A stretch of 11,596 bases of DNA from Rhodoferax sp. (GTDB taxonomy: Bacteria; Pseudomonadota; Gammaproteobacteria; Burkholderiales; Burkholderiaceae_C), in the NCBI GenBank assembly GCA_021731215.1, contig JAKFXU010000321.1, positions 1-11,596 on the forward strand. The letters are read 5' to 3'. Position numbers and translations under genes: made by a program. Of the stretch, positions 1-6,591 are shown one piece after another (position 1 is the stretch's first letter; each line of letters begins with the position of its first letter). A model generated the notes under the pieces. The model was given only the letters and a program-made list of their open reading frames with translations. It was not told the origin of the DNA and searched no databases.

Positions 1-1367
1 GACAGGGTCAGGAAATCCGAGCCATCGCGATCACTTCTTATGTAAGCGATGGCGCCAGTGGTGGTTTCCGCCATGGAACGGCGCAACTCGACGCGATACG
101 AGGTCTCCTGCGTCTTGTCGCGGAAGCTGACCGACCGGATGGCTGAGGTGTTGCGCTCCTTCTCCTCATAATCGATGCCGCCAGTCAGGCGCAACGTCAT
201 TGGCAACTGGTAACTGGCCTCGAACTTGCCGGCGCTCGTCCTCGTCGAGCGCGGTTCGTTGTCGCCGTTGAACGTCGCGGTTGCGGCGGCTCCCGTGAAG
301 TAGCGCAGTACCGGTGTCTTGTCGTCTCTGTCCTGGTAGCGCAGGTTGGCCAGCAGCGACAGCTTGGGCATCGGTCGCGCCGTCAGACCCATTTGCACCA
401 GCGTGGTGTCGACGCGCGCACCGAGATTGCTACCGGGCGCAATGGCGGGCGCAAGCGGTACACCTGCGACAAAGGTGTCGTCTTGAGTTGCCCTGGCATA
501 CGCCACCTTGAAGGTGCCGCGCGTGGTCGGCGTGAGGCTGTAACCGCCCGCCAGCGACAACTGGTGTGACTGGTTGTCGGGTGGCAGTCCGAGCGGGGTG
601 AAGCTGGACAGACCGGCGTTGCCGCCCGCTATAGTCAGTGCCGTATTGTGGTTGTTGTAGGCGGTGCCGTAATACCCGCCTGACAATTGTAGCCGCTCCG
701 TGTTGTAGCTGACGATCGCTTCCAGTTGCCGGGTGCTGGAGTTGATTGGTTCCGGTGCAAACTCAAACCGGCCAGGGCCGCCGGTGGTTCCCCGAGCAAA
801 TAAGCGTGCCCCGTCTTTTTCCTCGTTGCGTGCCGTTACCCTGACATCAAAACCGTTGCCCAGTTGCTTGCTGAAGCCCAGGCCGATCGCTTCGCGCTTG
901 GTTTTCAACTGCACCGGCACGCCAACGGTTGATACAGTGGGAATCACCAAATTCGCCGTGCCAATACCCGTTACGGCGGTACTCACCGTGTACGGTTCAT
1001 AGCGCGGCGTCTGGCTGTAGTCTAAAAAATAGCCCCAGTCGCCCTGGCGCTCGTGGCTGATGCGCAGCTCGCGGCTGTCGAGGCCGAGATTGCGGCCAGT
1101 GAACTTGAGCCAGGTTCCGGTCTCGTCGTTGCGCTTCACCAAGTCCAGATCCAGCAGGCCATAGGCGCCTTGGTCGCGCACGCCGCTGTACTGGCCAAAA
1201 CGGGGTGCATCCTTTGACAGGTGGCCGATACCGAGACTGAGGGTGCTGGCGGGCGTGATCAGTTGAGTGACTTCATCACTCTGTTGGGCCAACGCCGGTC
1301 CGTAAGCCGCCAGCAGCGCTGCCGCCAGCGCCGCCAGTGGGAAAATCGAATGTTTGTTCTTGTTCAT
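1..1367 (-). CDS. mtoB: MtrB/MtoB/PioB-family outer-membrane beta-barrel porin (partial, 3' end outside window)
   Basis: Outer-membrane barrel that sheathes a decaheme cytochrome so electrons can cross the outer membrane. Seen: the frame is open from ATG 1367 to the left edge (455 complete codons). It has a strong ribosome site AAGGAG 7 bases before the start. The signal peptide has charged residues 2-6, a hydrophobic Ala/Leu stretch, and a likely cut after Ala27 (ALA/QQ). The mature part is rich in alternating aromatic, polar and Arg/Asp residues with repeated amphipathic strands, for example around residues 90-110 (RELRISHERQGDWGYFLDYS), as in this family. No cysteine occurs in the visible 455 residues, so the N-terminal CXXC known from Shewanella MtrB is absent. 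It starts 21 bases after the decaheme gene and is surely co-transcribed with it. The usual family length is about 650-800 residues, so roughly a third or more lies outside. The symbol mtoB rather than mtrB is a preference based on the missing CXXC, not proof of direction of electron flow. Confidence 0.9.
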   Translation of the reverse strand, partial: MNKNKHSIFPLAALAAALLAAYGPALAQQSDEVTQLITPASTLSLGIGHLSKDAPRFGQYSGVRDQGAYGLLDLDLVKRNDETGTWLKFTGRNLGLDSRELRISHERQGDWGYFLDYSQTPRYEPYTVSTAVTGIGTANLVIPTVSTVGVPVQLKTKREAIGLGFSKQLGNGFDVRVTARNEEKDGARLFARGTTGGPGRFEFAPEPINSSTRQLEAIVSYNTERLQLSGGYYGTAYNNHNTALTIAGGNAGLSSFTPLGLPPDNQSHQLSLAGGYSLTPTTRGTFKVAYARATQDDTFVAGVPLAPAIAPGSNLGARVDTTLVQMGLTARPMPKLSLLANLRYQDRDDKTPVLRYFTGAAATATFNGDNEPRSTRTSAGKFEASYQLPMTLRLTGGIDYEEKERNTSAIRSVSFRDKTQETSYRVELRRSMAETTTGAIAYIRSDRDGSDFLTL

Positions 1368-1388
1368 GATTGATCTCCTTTGTGTTCA

Positions 1389-2318
1389 TCAGCGCCGGAA
1401 AGTCCGCTCGTTGGAAATGTTCGCCGGATTGTTGGTGCCATGGATCTGGGTATGGCAGTTCAAGCAATCGCGTGCCGCTGTATTGGCGCTGGTACTGGCG
1501 CCGGTCAGAGATGCCACATTGCCTTGATGGGTGGTTGGCTCATGACATTGCTGGCACAGGAACGGCCCCCGGGTTTTGAGCAGATTGGCATTGGTGGTGC
1601 CGTGCGAGTTGTGGCAGATCGAGCAGTCTTCCTGCACCGGCTGGTGGTTGCGCACGAACGGGCCGCGCTTTTCCATGTGGCAGGTGTAGCAGGTGTCCAC
1701 CACGCTGTCTCGCACCATCAGGCTCGGCCCGGCTGAACCGTGCGCGTTGTGGCAGTCGGAGCAGGCGACTTTGCCTTCCGGAATGGGGTGACGCGAGGGC
1801 TTGTTGACTTGGGCGCGCTGCTCCTTGTGGCAGGCGTAGCAAACCTCGGCTTCAGTTTTTTTGTTGCGTACCTTGTCTTCCGCGGCGTGAATCAGGTGGC
1901 ATGAAGAGCAAGCCACGTCCCTGGTCTGGTGGACGCTACCCTCCCAGTGTGAGCGTTTGGAATCTTTTTGGTGACAGCTCAGGCAGGCTTCGTTCTTGGC
2001 CTGGGGCGTGGTGGTGGATTTCTTGCCAAAACTGGTGTCGGTTTTGGGTGGTTTGTCCTTGCCTTTGTAGTCGACGTGCTTGTCGCTCTTGCCATGGCAA
2101 CTGGTGCAGGTGGGGGTGCGGCCGTCGGCCTTGACGCCGTGGCGGGTCTTGCCGATGGCAAGCAGCTCGGGGGCGTCGGCCTCGTCATGGCATTCGGTGC
2201 AGCGGGCGTCGTCTTTGAGGAACAGGTCTTTGTTTGTGGCCGCCTGGGCCATTGAAACGCCTGCCAGTGCGATGCCGCACGCGACAGTCGCCGCCTTTAA
2301 AAACCGTAACAACATCAT
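1389..2318 (-). CDS. mtoA: Decaheme c-type cytochrome, MtrA/MtoA/PioA/DmsE family
   Basis: Periplasmic decaheme cytochrome expected to plug into the barrel encoded just downstream and pass electrons through the outer membrane. Seen: 309 residues (Shewanella MtrA is about 333). The signal peptide covers residues 1-26 (cut after AQA). Exactly ten CXXCH motifs start at residues 40, 71, 112, 137, 160, 186, 210, 232, 255 and 285. Extra histidines such as His60, His130, His177, His225 and His264 could serve as distal ligands, giving bis-His hemes. Short repeats CHNAHG (189-194) and CHNSHG (235-240) reflect the internal duplication typical of the family. The C-terminal HGTNNP...RTFRR segment also fits. 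Two ATG codons stand in tandem (2318 and 2315); the upstream one lies 7-8 bases from a GGGG(T) ribosome site. Expression seems to start from its own promoter in the 134-base gap to the small cytochrome gene. The family also serves DMSO respiration (DmsE), but the neighbours favour metal or mineral electron exchange. Confidence 0.95.
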   Translation of the reverse strand: MMLLRFLKAATVACGIALAGVSMAQAATNKDLFLKDDARCTECHDEADAPELLAIGKTRHGVKADGRTPTCTSCHGKSDKHVDYKGKDKPPKTDTSFGKKSTTTPQAKNEACLSCHQKDSKRSHWEGSVHQTRDVACSSCHLIHAAEDKVRNKKTEAEVCYACHKEQRAQVNKPSRHPIPEGKVACSDCHNAHGSAGPSLMVRDSVVDTCYTCHMEKRGPFVRNHQPVQEDCSICHNSHGTTNANLLKTRGPFLCQQCHEPTTHQGNVASLTGASTSANTAARDCLNCHTQIHGTNNPANISNERTFRR

Positions 2319-2378
2319 TTGGCTACCCCTTTTCTTGCTTAGTTAGTTCAAGCTGACAAACGTAAATAAAGTGTAAAC

Positions 2379-2408
2379 ATTATGCCTTGAACGTGTAGGG
2401 CTATTCAA
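2379..2408 (-). promoter_or_regulatory. Possible sigma70 promoter upstream of the decaheme cytochrome
   Basis: Reading the minus strand, TTGAAT (2408-2403, 4 of 6 to the -35 consensus) is followed after 18 bases by CATAAT (2384-2379, 5 of 6 to the -10 consensus). The leader to the ATG at 2318 would be about 55 bases. The region is AT-rich compared with flanking genes. TTGAA and TTCAA inside it form a loose dyad, but it does not match an FNR site. This is a by-eye match only. Confidence 0.35.
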
Positions 2409-2452
2409 TGATTTTTGTTACGGTCCTTTCAATTTAGTAACGCTACGTTGTG

Positions 2453-2797
2453 TTAGTGGGACAAGTACCATTCGACCAGATTCTTGATCGCGGCCTGGTC
2501 CTTGGTGTCGATCACTTTGTGGTCTTCTTCCGTGCCGTCCTCGAGCTTGACCTTGTGTACGGTGGTGATGTTTTTAATGCCTTTTTCCAGTCCATCGGGC
2601 TTGCCCTTGTACTTGGCCGCGATCTTTTTCATGGACGGGCCTTTTTTGGTTTTGTCAGGGGCGTGGCACTTGAGGCAATCGTTCTTTTTGGCCAGCGCCT
2701 GAGCCGCTGCGACGTCAACGGCGGCATGGGCCGGGGCCATCGTGGCGAACGCCAACACGACGGATGCGCTGACGATGGAGAGGGAAAACTTGATCAT
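2453..2797 (-). CDS. Small periplasmic monoheme cytochrome c (class I fold, MtoD-like position)
   Basis: Likely a soluble periplasmic electron shuttle serving the decaheme conduit encoded next. Seen: 114 residues from the ATG at 2797, chosen because GGAG lies 7 bases upstream and a clean signal peptide follows (cut after AHA, residue 25). An upstream in-frame ATG at 2869 would add 24 residues ahead of the signal peptide and is rejected. One heme site, CLKCH, lies at residues 41-45. GPSMKKIAAKYKG (53-65) matches the conserved second-helix segment of cytochromes c551/c552, and a C-terminal helix ends in VEWYLSH. Oddity: where c551 proteins carry the Met-bearing GPIPMPPN loop, this one has a charged segment with His93 (EEDHKVI) and no Met. 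The only mature Met is Met56, in the helix. It lies upstream of the decaheme gene by 134 bases, in the same direction, as small cytochrome genes do in iron-oxidiser mto clusters. The family call is firm; the partner is inferred. Confidence 0.88.
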   Translation of the reverse strand: MIKFSLSIVSASVVLAFATMAPAHAAVDVAAAQALAKKNDCLKCHAPDKTKKGPSMKKIAAKYKGKPDGLEKGIKNITTVHKVKLEDGTEEDHKVIDTKDQAAIKNLVEWYLSH

Positions 2798-2831
2798 TCG
2801 AAGGCTCCAAAAAAGTGGAATAACTAAAATT

Positions 2832-2897
2832 GTCTTGGCAAATTTGGCGCTGCGCCAGAAAAAGGTCAACCGGTCTAGTTGAAATTTGCCAACAGAC
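2832..2897 (-). promoter_or_regulatory. Nested palindromes over a possible promoter of the small cytochrome gene
   Basis: An 11-base perfect inverted repeat, TTGGCAAATTT (2835-2845) and AAATTTGCCAA (2882-2892), is extended by GTC/GAC arms after a 2-base bulge. It encloses a second perfect palindrome, TGGCGCTGCGCCA (2845-2857). On the minus strand a TTGACC (2869-2864) stands 17 bases before CAAATT (2846-2841), so the inner palindrome would sit in the spacer and the outer arm over the -10. There is no T-run, so a terminator is unlikely; an operator or leader structure fits better. The promoter part is weak (3 of 6 at -10). Confidence 0.4.
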
Positions 2898-3007
2898 TTG
2901 TTTTTAACATGACTTGGCTTGGGGCTAAATTGTTTTTAGCCGGAGAGCTGCTATTTTTTCTCGCGCAGCAAACGGTTTGGGGCCATTGCTCCAGACCTGG
3001 ATCAGGT

Positions 3008-4477
3008 TCAACAAGCGTCACCACCATAGCTGGCAAGGGAGCCGGCCAGCAGCGCGGAGCCAGCCGGCCATTGGTCGGCCGCCAGGCCATGGCGGTAGAC
3101 CGCCTGCCACGCGGCCTCGAAGGCGTCGAGGCCACCAGCCAGGCCGGCGCCGACCATGCCGGCCAGCACATCGCCAGTGCCGGCGCTGGCCAGGCGGGCG
3201 TTGCCGGTGGGGTTGATGAGCGGCGTTTGCCCGATGGCTGCGATGACGGTGCCCGAACCCTTGAGCACGACCGTGCAGCCAAAGCGCTGCGCCAGTTGCT
3301 GGGCGGCTGCCAGGCGGTCTTGCTGCACCTGGGTGGTCGTGCTGGCGAGCAGGCGGGCGGCTTCCAGCGGGTGCGGGGTGAGCACGGTGGCGCCGTGGCG
3401 CCTGGCGCGGGCGCTGAGCAGGGCCTGAAGCTGCGTGTCCCGGGCGATGGCATTGAGGGCGTCGGCATCGAGCACCAGGCGGGCCGCGCTGGACAGCAGG
3501 GCGGCCAGCGGGGCGCGAATCGCGTCACCGCCGCCGCAGCCGCACACCACCGTCAGGGCCTTGCAGTCCAGCGCGTTGACGGGTCTGAACATCAGCTCGG
3601 GCTGGCTGGGGTCAACGCTCAGGCTGCCGCCATCGAGCAGGCTGACAAAGACCCGGCCGGCGCCCGCGTGCAGGGCGCCTGAGGCGGCCAGCAGAGCGGC
3701 TCCGGTCATGCCGGGCGCGCCGCCCACCACCGCCACATCGCCATAACTTCCTTTGTGCGAGGCATGCAAGCGTGCTGCCGTTTCGGGTGCCCCGGCCAGC
3801 CAGGCGCTGGGCGCGACGACCTGCTGATTGGCAGATGTTTGGTCAGTGGCATCGAGGTCGGCCAGCCACACGGTGCCGGCGGCGTCGCGTCCGTGCGCGG
3901 TGAACAAGCCGGGTTTGAGCGTGAGCAGGCTCAAGGTGTGGCGGGCTTTGACGCAGTGCGGCGCGGCGTGGCCGCTGTCGGCCTGCAGCCCGGTCGGTAG
4001 ATCGACCGCCAGCACCGGGGCTTGGCCCGCGTTGATCAGCTCGATCCAGCTCGCCATGCGGCCTGCCGGTGCACGCTGATCGCCACCCAGGCCGAGCAGG
4101 GCATCGATGCACAAATCGTAGTCGGGCGGCGGGTGGTCAACAAAAGCGACACTTGCATCGACCGCCCGCTGGTAAGACGCGGCCGCGTCCGGCGGCGCCT
4201 GCGCAGGGCTGCCGAGCCAGGTCACTACAGGGAATTTGCCCCAGCGCTGCAGGTGCAGGGCGGCTTCCAGGCCGTCGCCGCCGTTGTTGCCGGGGCCGCA
4301 CGCGATCCAGATGCGCTGGGCGTGCGGCGCAACGGCCAGTGCCAGTTGCGCCACCGCCAGGCCGGCACGCGCCATCAGGGCGTGGGCCGGCAGTGCGGCT
4401 TGCGCGGCCTGTTCGATGCGGCGGGTAGCAGCAACGCTGTACAGGGCGTGGCGCGGGCCGGGTTCAATTTTCAGCAT
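3008..4477 (-). CDS. nnr: Bifunctional NAD(P)H-hydrate epimerase / ADP-dependent (S)-NAD(P)H-hydrate dehydratase
   Basis: Repairs hydrated NADH and NADPH (NADHX/NADPHX) in the cytoplasm: the N-terminal YjeF_N half epimerises R and S forms, and the C-terminal ribokinase-like half dehydrates the S form using ADP. Seen: 489 residues, normal for the fused bacterial enzyme. The epimerase glycine loop GPGNNGGDG is at residues 61-69, with the AVDLPTGL segment at 157-164. The dehydratase motifs are KGSYGDVAVVGGAPGMTGAA (242-261), TPHPLEAARLL (367-377; the Gly usual in TPHPGE is Leu here) and NPTGN...GTGDVLAG (422-440). Start ATG 4477 lies 17 bases after the stop of the metallo-hydrolase gene. No convincing ribosome site is seen, so translation may depend on coupling. 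It is the last gene of the HDOD-MBL-nnr run. A metabolic repair enzyme there is probably housekeeping rather than signalling. Confidence 0.95.
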   Translation of the reverse strand: MLKIEPGPRHALYSVAATRRIEQAAQAALPAHALMARAGLAVAQLALAVAPHAQRIWIACGPGNNGGDGLEAALHLQRWGKFPVVTWLGSPAQAPPDAAASYQRAVDASVAFVDHPPPDYDLCIDALLGLGGDQRAPAGRMASWIELINAGQAPVLAVDLPTGLQADSGHAAPHCVKARHTLSLLTLKPGLFTAHGRDAAGTVWLADLDATDQTSANQQVVAPSAWLAGAPETAARLHASHKGSYGDVAVVGGAPGMTGAALLAASGALHAGAGRVFVSLLDGGSLSVDPSQPELMFRPVNALDCKALTVVCGCGGGDAIRAPLAALLSSAARLVLDADALNAIARDTQLQALLSARARRHGATVLTPHPLEAARLLASTTTQVQQDRLAAAQQLAQRFGCTVVLKGSGTVIAAIGQTPLINPTGNARLASAGTGDVLAGMVGAGLAGGLDAFEAAWQAVYRHGLAADQWPAGSALLAGSLASYGGDAC

Positions 4478-4494
4478 GGGGCCAGTCGGTCAAG

Positions 4495-5382
4495 CTAAAA
4501 CTCGTAGGTCTCGCCCTCGCGGGCCAAACGGTAAGCGGGGCCGCCGGTTTGCGGCGGGTGATCGAGAAGCACCTGCCGGAAGATGGCATCGAGCGCGTCG
4601 TCGCTGCGGGTCGGTTCGTGGTGGGTGCAAAACAGCAGCCTGGCGCCGGCCTCCTTGGCGTACCGGATGCTGGAGTTGAAAGTGCCGTGGCCCCAACCCT
4701 TTTTGGCCGGGTATTCCTGCTCGGTGTAGGAGCAGTCTGCAATCAGCACATCGACGCCGCGCATGGCCTGCAGGATGCTGGCCGCTTTTTCATCGACAAA
4801 GGTTTGGTACTCGGCATATCCCTCATCACCCGGCTCATAAATGTTGAGTGATGGCTCGTGGTCGCCGGTAAAGAATACCGATTTGCCATGGGCTTCAATC
4901 CGGTAGCCGAAATTGATGACCGGATGGTTCAGCAGGTAGGGGGTGACCGTGGCCGAGCCGATCTGGATACTTTGTTCAGGCGCCAGCGTGGTGTATTCAA
5001 TGCGCGCTTTCATCTCGGCCTCGCGCACCGGGAAATAGCTGTATTGCAACTGGACCGACATGACCTGCTCCACCCCTTTGCCCGATACCGGGTCAAAGGC
5101 ACCGTGCAGGCGCAAGACGTTGCCGGGAATGAAGTTGGGGATGAAAAAAGGCAGGCCTTGAATGTGGTCCCAGTGCGAGTGGGTGATGAACACGTTGGCC
5201 GTTACCGGCAACTCGGCCAGCAGCGTTTGAGACAGGGGAAAGATGCCGGTACCGGCGTCGAGGATGATCAACTCGTTGTTGTCGGTGCGAATCTCGATGC
5301 AGGTGGTGTTGCCGCCGTAGCGCACGGTATGGGGGCCGGGTGAGGCAATCGAACCGCGCACACCCCAAAATCTGACTTTCAT
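4495..5382 (-). CDS. Metallo-beta-lactamase-fold hydrolase
   Basis: Cytoplasmic metal-dependent hydrolase of the MBL superfamily; the substrate is not known to me. Seen: 295 residues, no signal peptide or TM segment. The opening MKVRFWGVRGSIASPGP is a hallmark of a subgroup often found near signalling genes. Metal ligands are complete: THSHWDH gives His68, His70, Asp72 and His73; His153 (LLNHPVINFG), Asp174 (FTGDHEP) and His254 (FCTHHEP) supply the other motifs. GWGHGTF at 229-235 is also typical. The intact binuclear site means it should be active. Phosphodiesterase-like or nuclease-like activity is possible, but nothing in the sequence fixes it. Start ATG 5382 lies 9 bases after the HDOD stop, with AAGGG overlapping that stop codon as ribosome site, so the two are an operon and probably coupled. 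Confidence 0.9.
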   Translation of the reverse strand: MKVRFWGVRGSIASPGPHTVRYGGNTTCIEIRTDNNELIILDAGTGIFPLSQTLLAELPVTANVFITHSHWDHIQGLPFFIPNFIPGNVLRLHGAFDPVSGKGVEQVMSVQLQYSYFPVREAEMKARIEYTTLAPEQSIQIGSATVTPYLLNHPVINFGYRIEAHGKSVFFTGDHEPSLNIYEPGDEGYAEYQTFVDEKAASILQAMRGVDVLIADCSYTEQEYPAKKGWGHGTFNSSIRYAKEAGARLLFCTHHEPTRSDDALDAIFRQVLLDHPPQTGGPAYRLAREGETYEF

Positions 5383-5391
5383 GCCTGGCCC

Positions 5392-6234
5392 TTAAATTTT
5401 CAGGAATATCTTGGCTTCTTCAAACATCGGCGTCAAGTCTCCCAAGGAAGCGATGACTTCGTCGATCGTACCGCCCAGGCGTTTGACCACCGTGGGCGGG
5501 AACACTTCAATGCAGGGATTGCCGCCGAAGCCAAAGTTCAATTTTTTGCTGATCTGGTTGGCAGCAAAGACACAGGCGATCATGTCCGTGTCTTTCAGGT
5601 CGGCGCCGAACTGATACTGAATGGTTTCAATCAGGCTGGGCGCAAAGCGCCATTTTTCCACCAGCATCGCACCCACCACGGCATGGTCCACGCCGATGAT
5701 CTCGCGCAAGGCCAGATGCAGCGGTGTTTGGTGCCATTGGCTGTGCTCCAGCGCTTTTTGAAATTCGGCCGGCATGAACTGGGCAAAAACCACCTTGCCA
5801 AAGTCGTGCAGCAGGCCGGCAATAAAGCAGTCCATCGGGTCGGCGTCATTGACCCGCAGCGCCAGTTGCTTGGCGATGCCGGCGGTCGCCAGCGAGTGCA
5901 GAAGATACTGTTGACCGTCAAAACCGGCGGTGTTGTCGGCCGGCAGCATGCCGATGGCCGCAATGCTGAGCGCCAGGTTCTTGATGGTGTTGAAACCCAG
6001 ATAGACCACGGCATGGTTGATCGAGGTGATCTGCTTGGGCAGGCCGTAGTAGGCCGAGTTGACGACCCGCAGCACCTTGACCGTGACCACCGGGTCTTTG
6101 TCAATCACCTGTACCAGATCCTTGGGCGAGCAGTTGACATCGCGCGTGAGCTCCAGGATTTTCTGCACGCTTTGCGGGAACGCGGGCATGCGGTCCACCG
6201 CAGCGGCCAGTTTTTGCGACAGTTCGGGACTCAT
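5392..6234 (-). CDS. HDOD-domain signalling protein
   Basis: A single HDOD domain, related to HD phosphohydrolases and used as a scaffold or output module in bacterial signalling; catalysis is not expected. Seen: 280 residues, soluble. MPAFPQSVQKILELT (16-30) is the characteristic entry helix. DKDPVVTVKVLRVVNSAYYGLPKQI (45-69) and SINHAVVYLGFNTIKNLALS (71-90) are the family's signature blocks. GLLHDFGKVVFAQ (140-152) keeps the HD pair (His143, Asp144), but the other HD-family metal ligands are not evident. It is the first gene of the HDOD-MBL-nnr run, and its promoter must lie in the repeat-bearing gap to the divergent histidine kinase. The ribosome site before the ATG at 6234 is poor (AGG only 2 bases away), though the N-terminus fits the family. 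A functional link with the kinase/receiver pair across the gap is plausible but inferred. Confidence 0.92.
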   Translation of the reverse strand: MSPELSQKLAAAVDRMPAFPQSVQKILELTRDVNCSPKDLVQVIDKDPVVTVKVLRVVNSAYYGLPKQITSINHAVVYLGFNTIKNLALSIAAIGMLPADNTAGFDGQQYLLHSLATAGIAKQLALRVNDADPMDCFIAGLLHDFGKVVFAQFMPAEFQKALEHSQWHQTPLHLALREIIGVDHAVVGAMLVEKWRFAPSLIETIQYQFGADLKDTDMIACVFAANQISKKLNFGFGGNPCIEVFPPTVVKRLGGTIDEVIASLGDLTPMFEEAKIFLKI

Positions 6235-6307
6235 GGCCTGAATTGTCTGTCAACACGACACCCTGTCAAGGGTGGGTCCAATTCAAACCGATGGGTCCAA
6301 GCCAAGG

Positions 6308-6331
6308 CCCTCTCCCCGCCAAGGGAGAGGG
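6308..6331. repeat. GC-rich hairpin repeat, CCCTCTCCC type
   Basis: Perfect 9-base arms CCCTCTCCC (6308-6316) and GGGAGAGGG (6323-6331) enclose a 6-base loop CGCCAA. This word pair is a common dispersed intergenic hairpin in proteobacterial genomes (recalled, not searched). No T-run follows on either strand, and it lies ahead of both flanking genes, so it is not a terminator for either. Confidence 0.6.
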
Positions 6332-6355
6332 AGTAACAGCCAAGAGGCGCAAGGT

Positions 6356-6494
6356 GAGCCGGGTAGGGTGGGCAAAGCGCAGCGTGCCCACGGTGCCAGC
6401 CAACATGGCAGTGGCCAAGCGAGTAGCGCATCCTGAAAGATGGCCTTGTATTTTGTGTCGGTGGGCACGCTGCGCTTTGCCCACCCTACGGCTC
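6356..6494. repeat. Inverted-repeat element (REP/MITE-like) with 29-bp perfect arms
   Basis: Arms at 6363-6391 and 6461-6489 are perfect reverse complements over 29 bases (key words GTAGGGTGGGC, AAAGCGCAGCG and GTGCCCAC). They are separated by 69 bases. Outside them GAGCCG (6356-6361) and CGGCTC (6489-6494) continue the pairing with a 2-base bulge on the left, giving a 139-base element. The GTAGGGTGGGC...GCCCACCCTAC theme resembles dispersed extragenic repeats of beta- and gammaproteobacteria that are moved by REP-associated tyrosine transposases. No transposase is present here. No clear target duplication was seen at the ends. The interior holds no gene. As RNA or extruded DNA it would form a very stable stem. 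Confidence 0.75.
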
Positions 6495-6540
6495 AGTAGT
6501 TGTTAATTTTGACTTTTTTCCAGCAAGAAAATCTTTCACC

Positions 6541-6570
6541 TTGGCGCTGGCAGGGTCTCTTGAAGATAAA
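6541..6570 (+). promoter_or_regulatory. Weak candidate promoter of the histidine kinase gene
   Basis: TTGGCG (6541-6546) is followed after 18 bases by GATAAA (6565-6570), each 4 of 6 to consensus. Transcription would start near 6577, only about 15 bases before the ATG at 6592 and just upstream of its AGGAG. This is by-eye evidence only. Confidence 0.22.
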
Positions 6571-6591
6571 CTCGCCCCCAGGAGATTCAAC

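Larger units (their letters stand above)
6235..6591. other. Gene-free divergent intergenic region with repeats
   Basis: There is no credible gene in these 357 bases between the HDOD gene (minus) and the histidine kinase gene (plus). They hold a 9-base direct repeat TGGGTCCAA (6273-6281 and 6292-6300), a CCCTCTCCC hairpin, a large inverted-repeat element and a weak kinase promoter. Both divergent promoters must fit around these elements. Confidence 0.8.

Noticed and set aside
2798..2869. N-terminal extension of the small cytochrome to the ATG at 2869
   Set aside because: It would put 24 residues before a normal signal peptide and include the palindromic region; the ATG at 2797 has a good GGAG.
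2923..2941. Hairpin GGCTAAA...TTTAGCC after nnr as its terminator
   Set aside because: The 7-base AT-rich stem has no T-run in the nnr direction and is too weak.
2879..3682. Long plus-strand open frame opposite nnr
   Set aside because: It lies antisense to a complete, motif-rich nnr gene. Its translation is low-complexity Ala/Gly/Arg text with no family signature, as expected for GC-rich shadow frames.
6550..6566. Sigma54-like site TGGCAG...TTGA before the kinase
   Set aside because: Spacing is one base too long, and the -12 GC is GA, so the essential GG/GC pair is not met.
6541..6591. TTG start for the histidine kinase at 6541
   Set aside because: The ATG at 6592 has a perfect-position AGGAG; the extra 17 residues look like untranslated leader.
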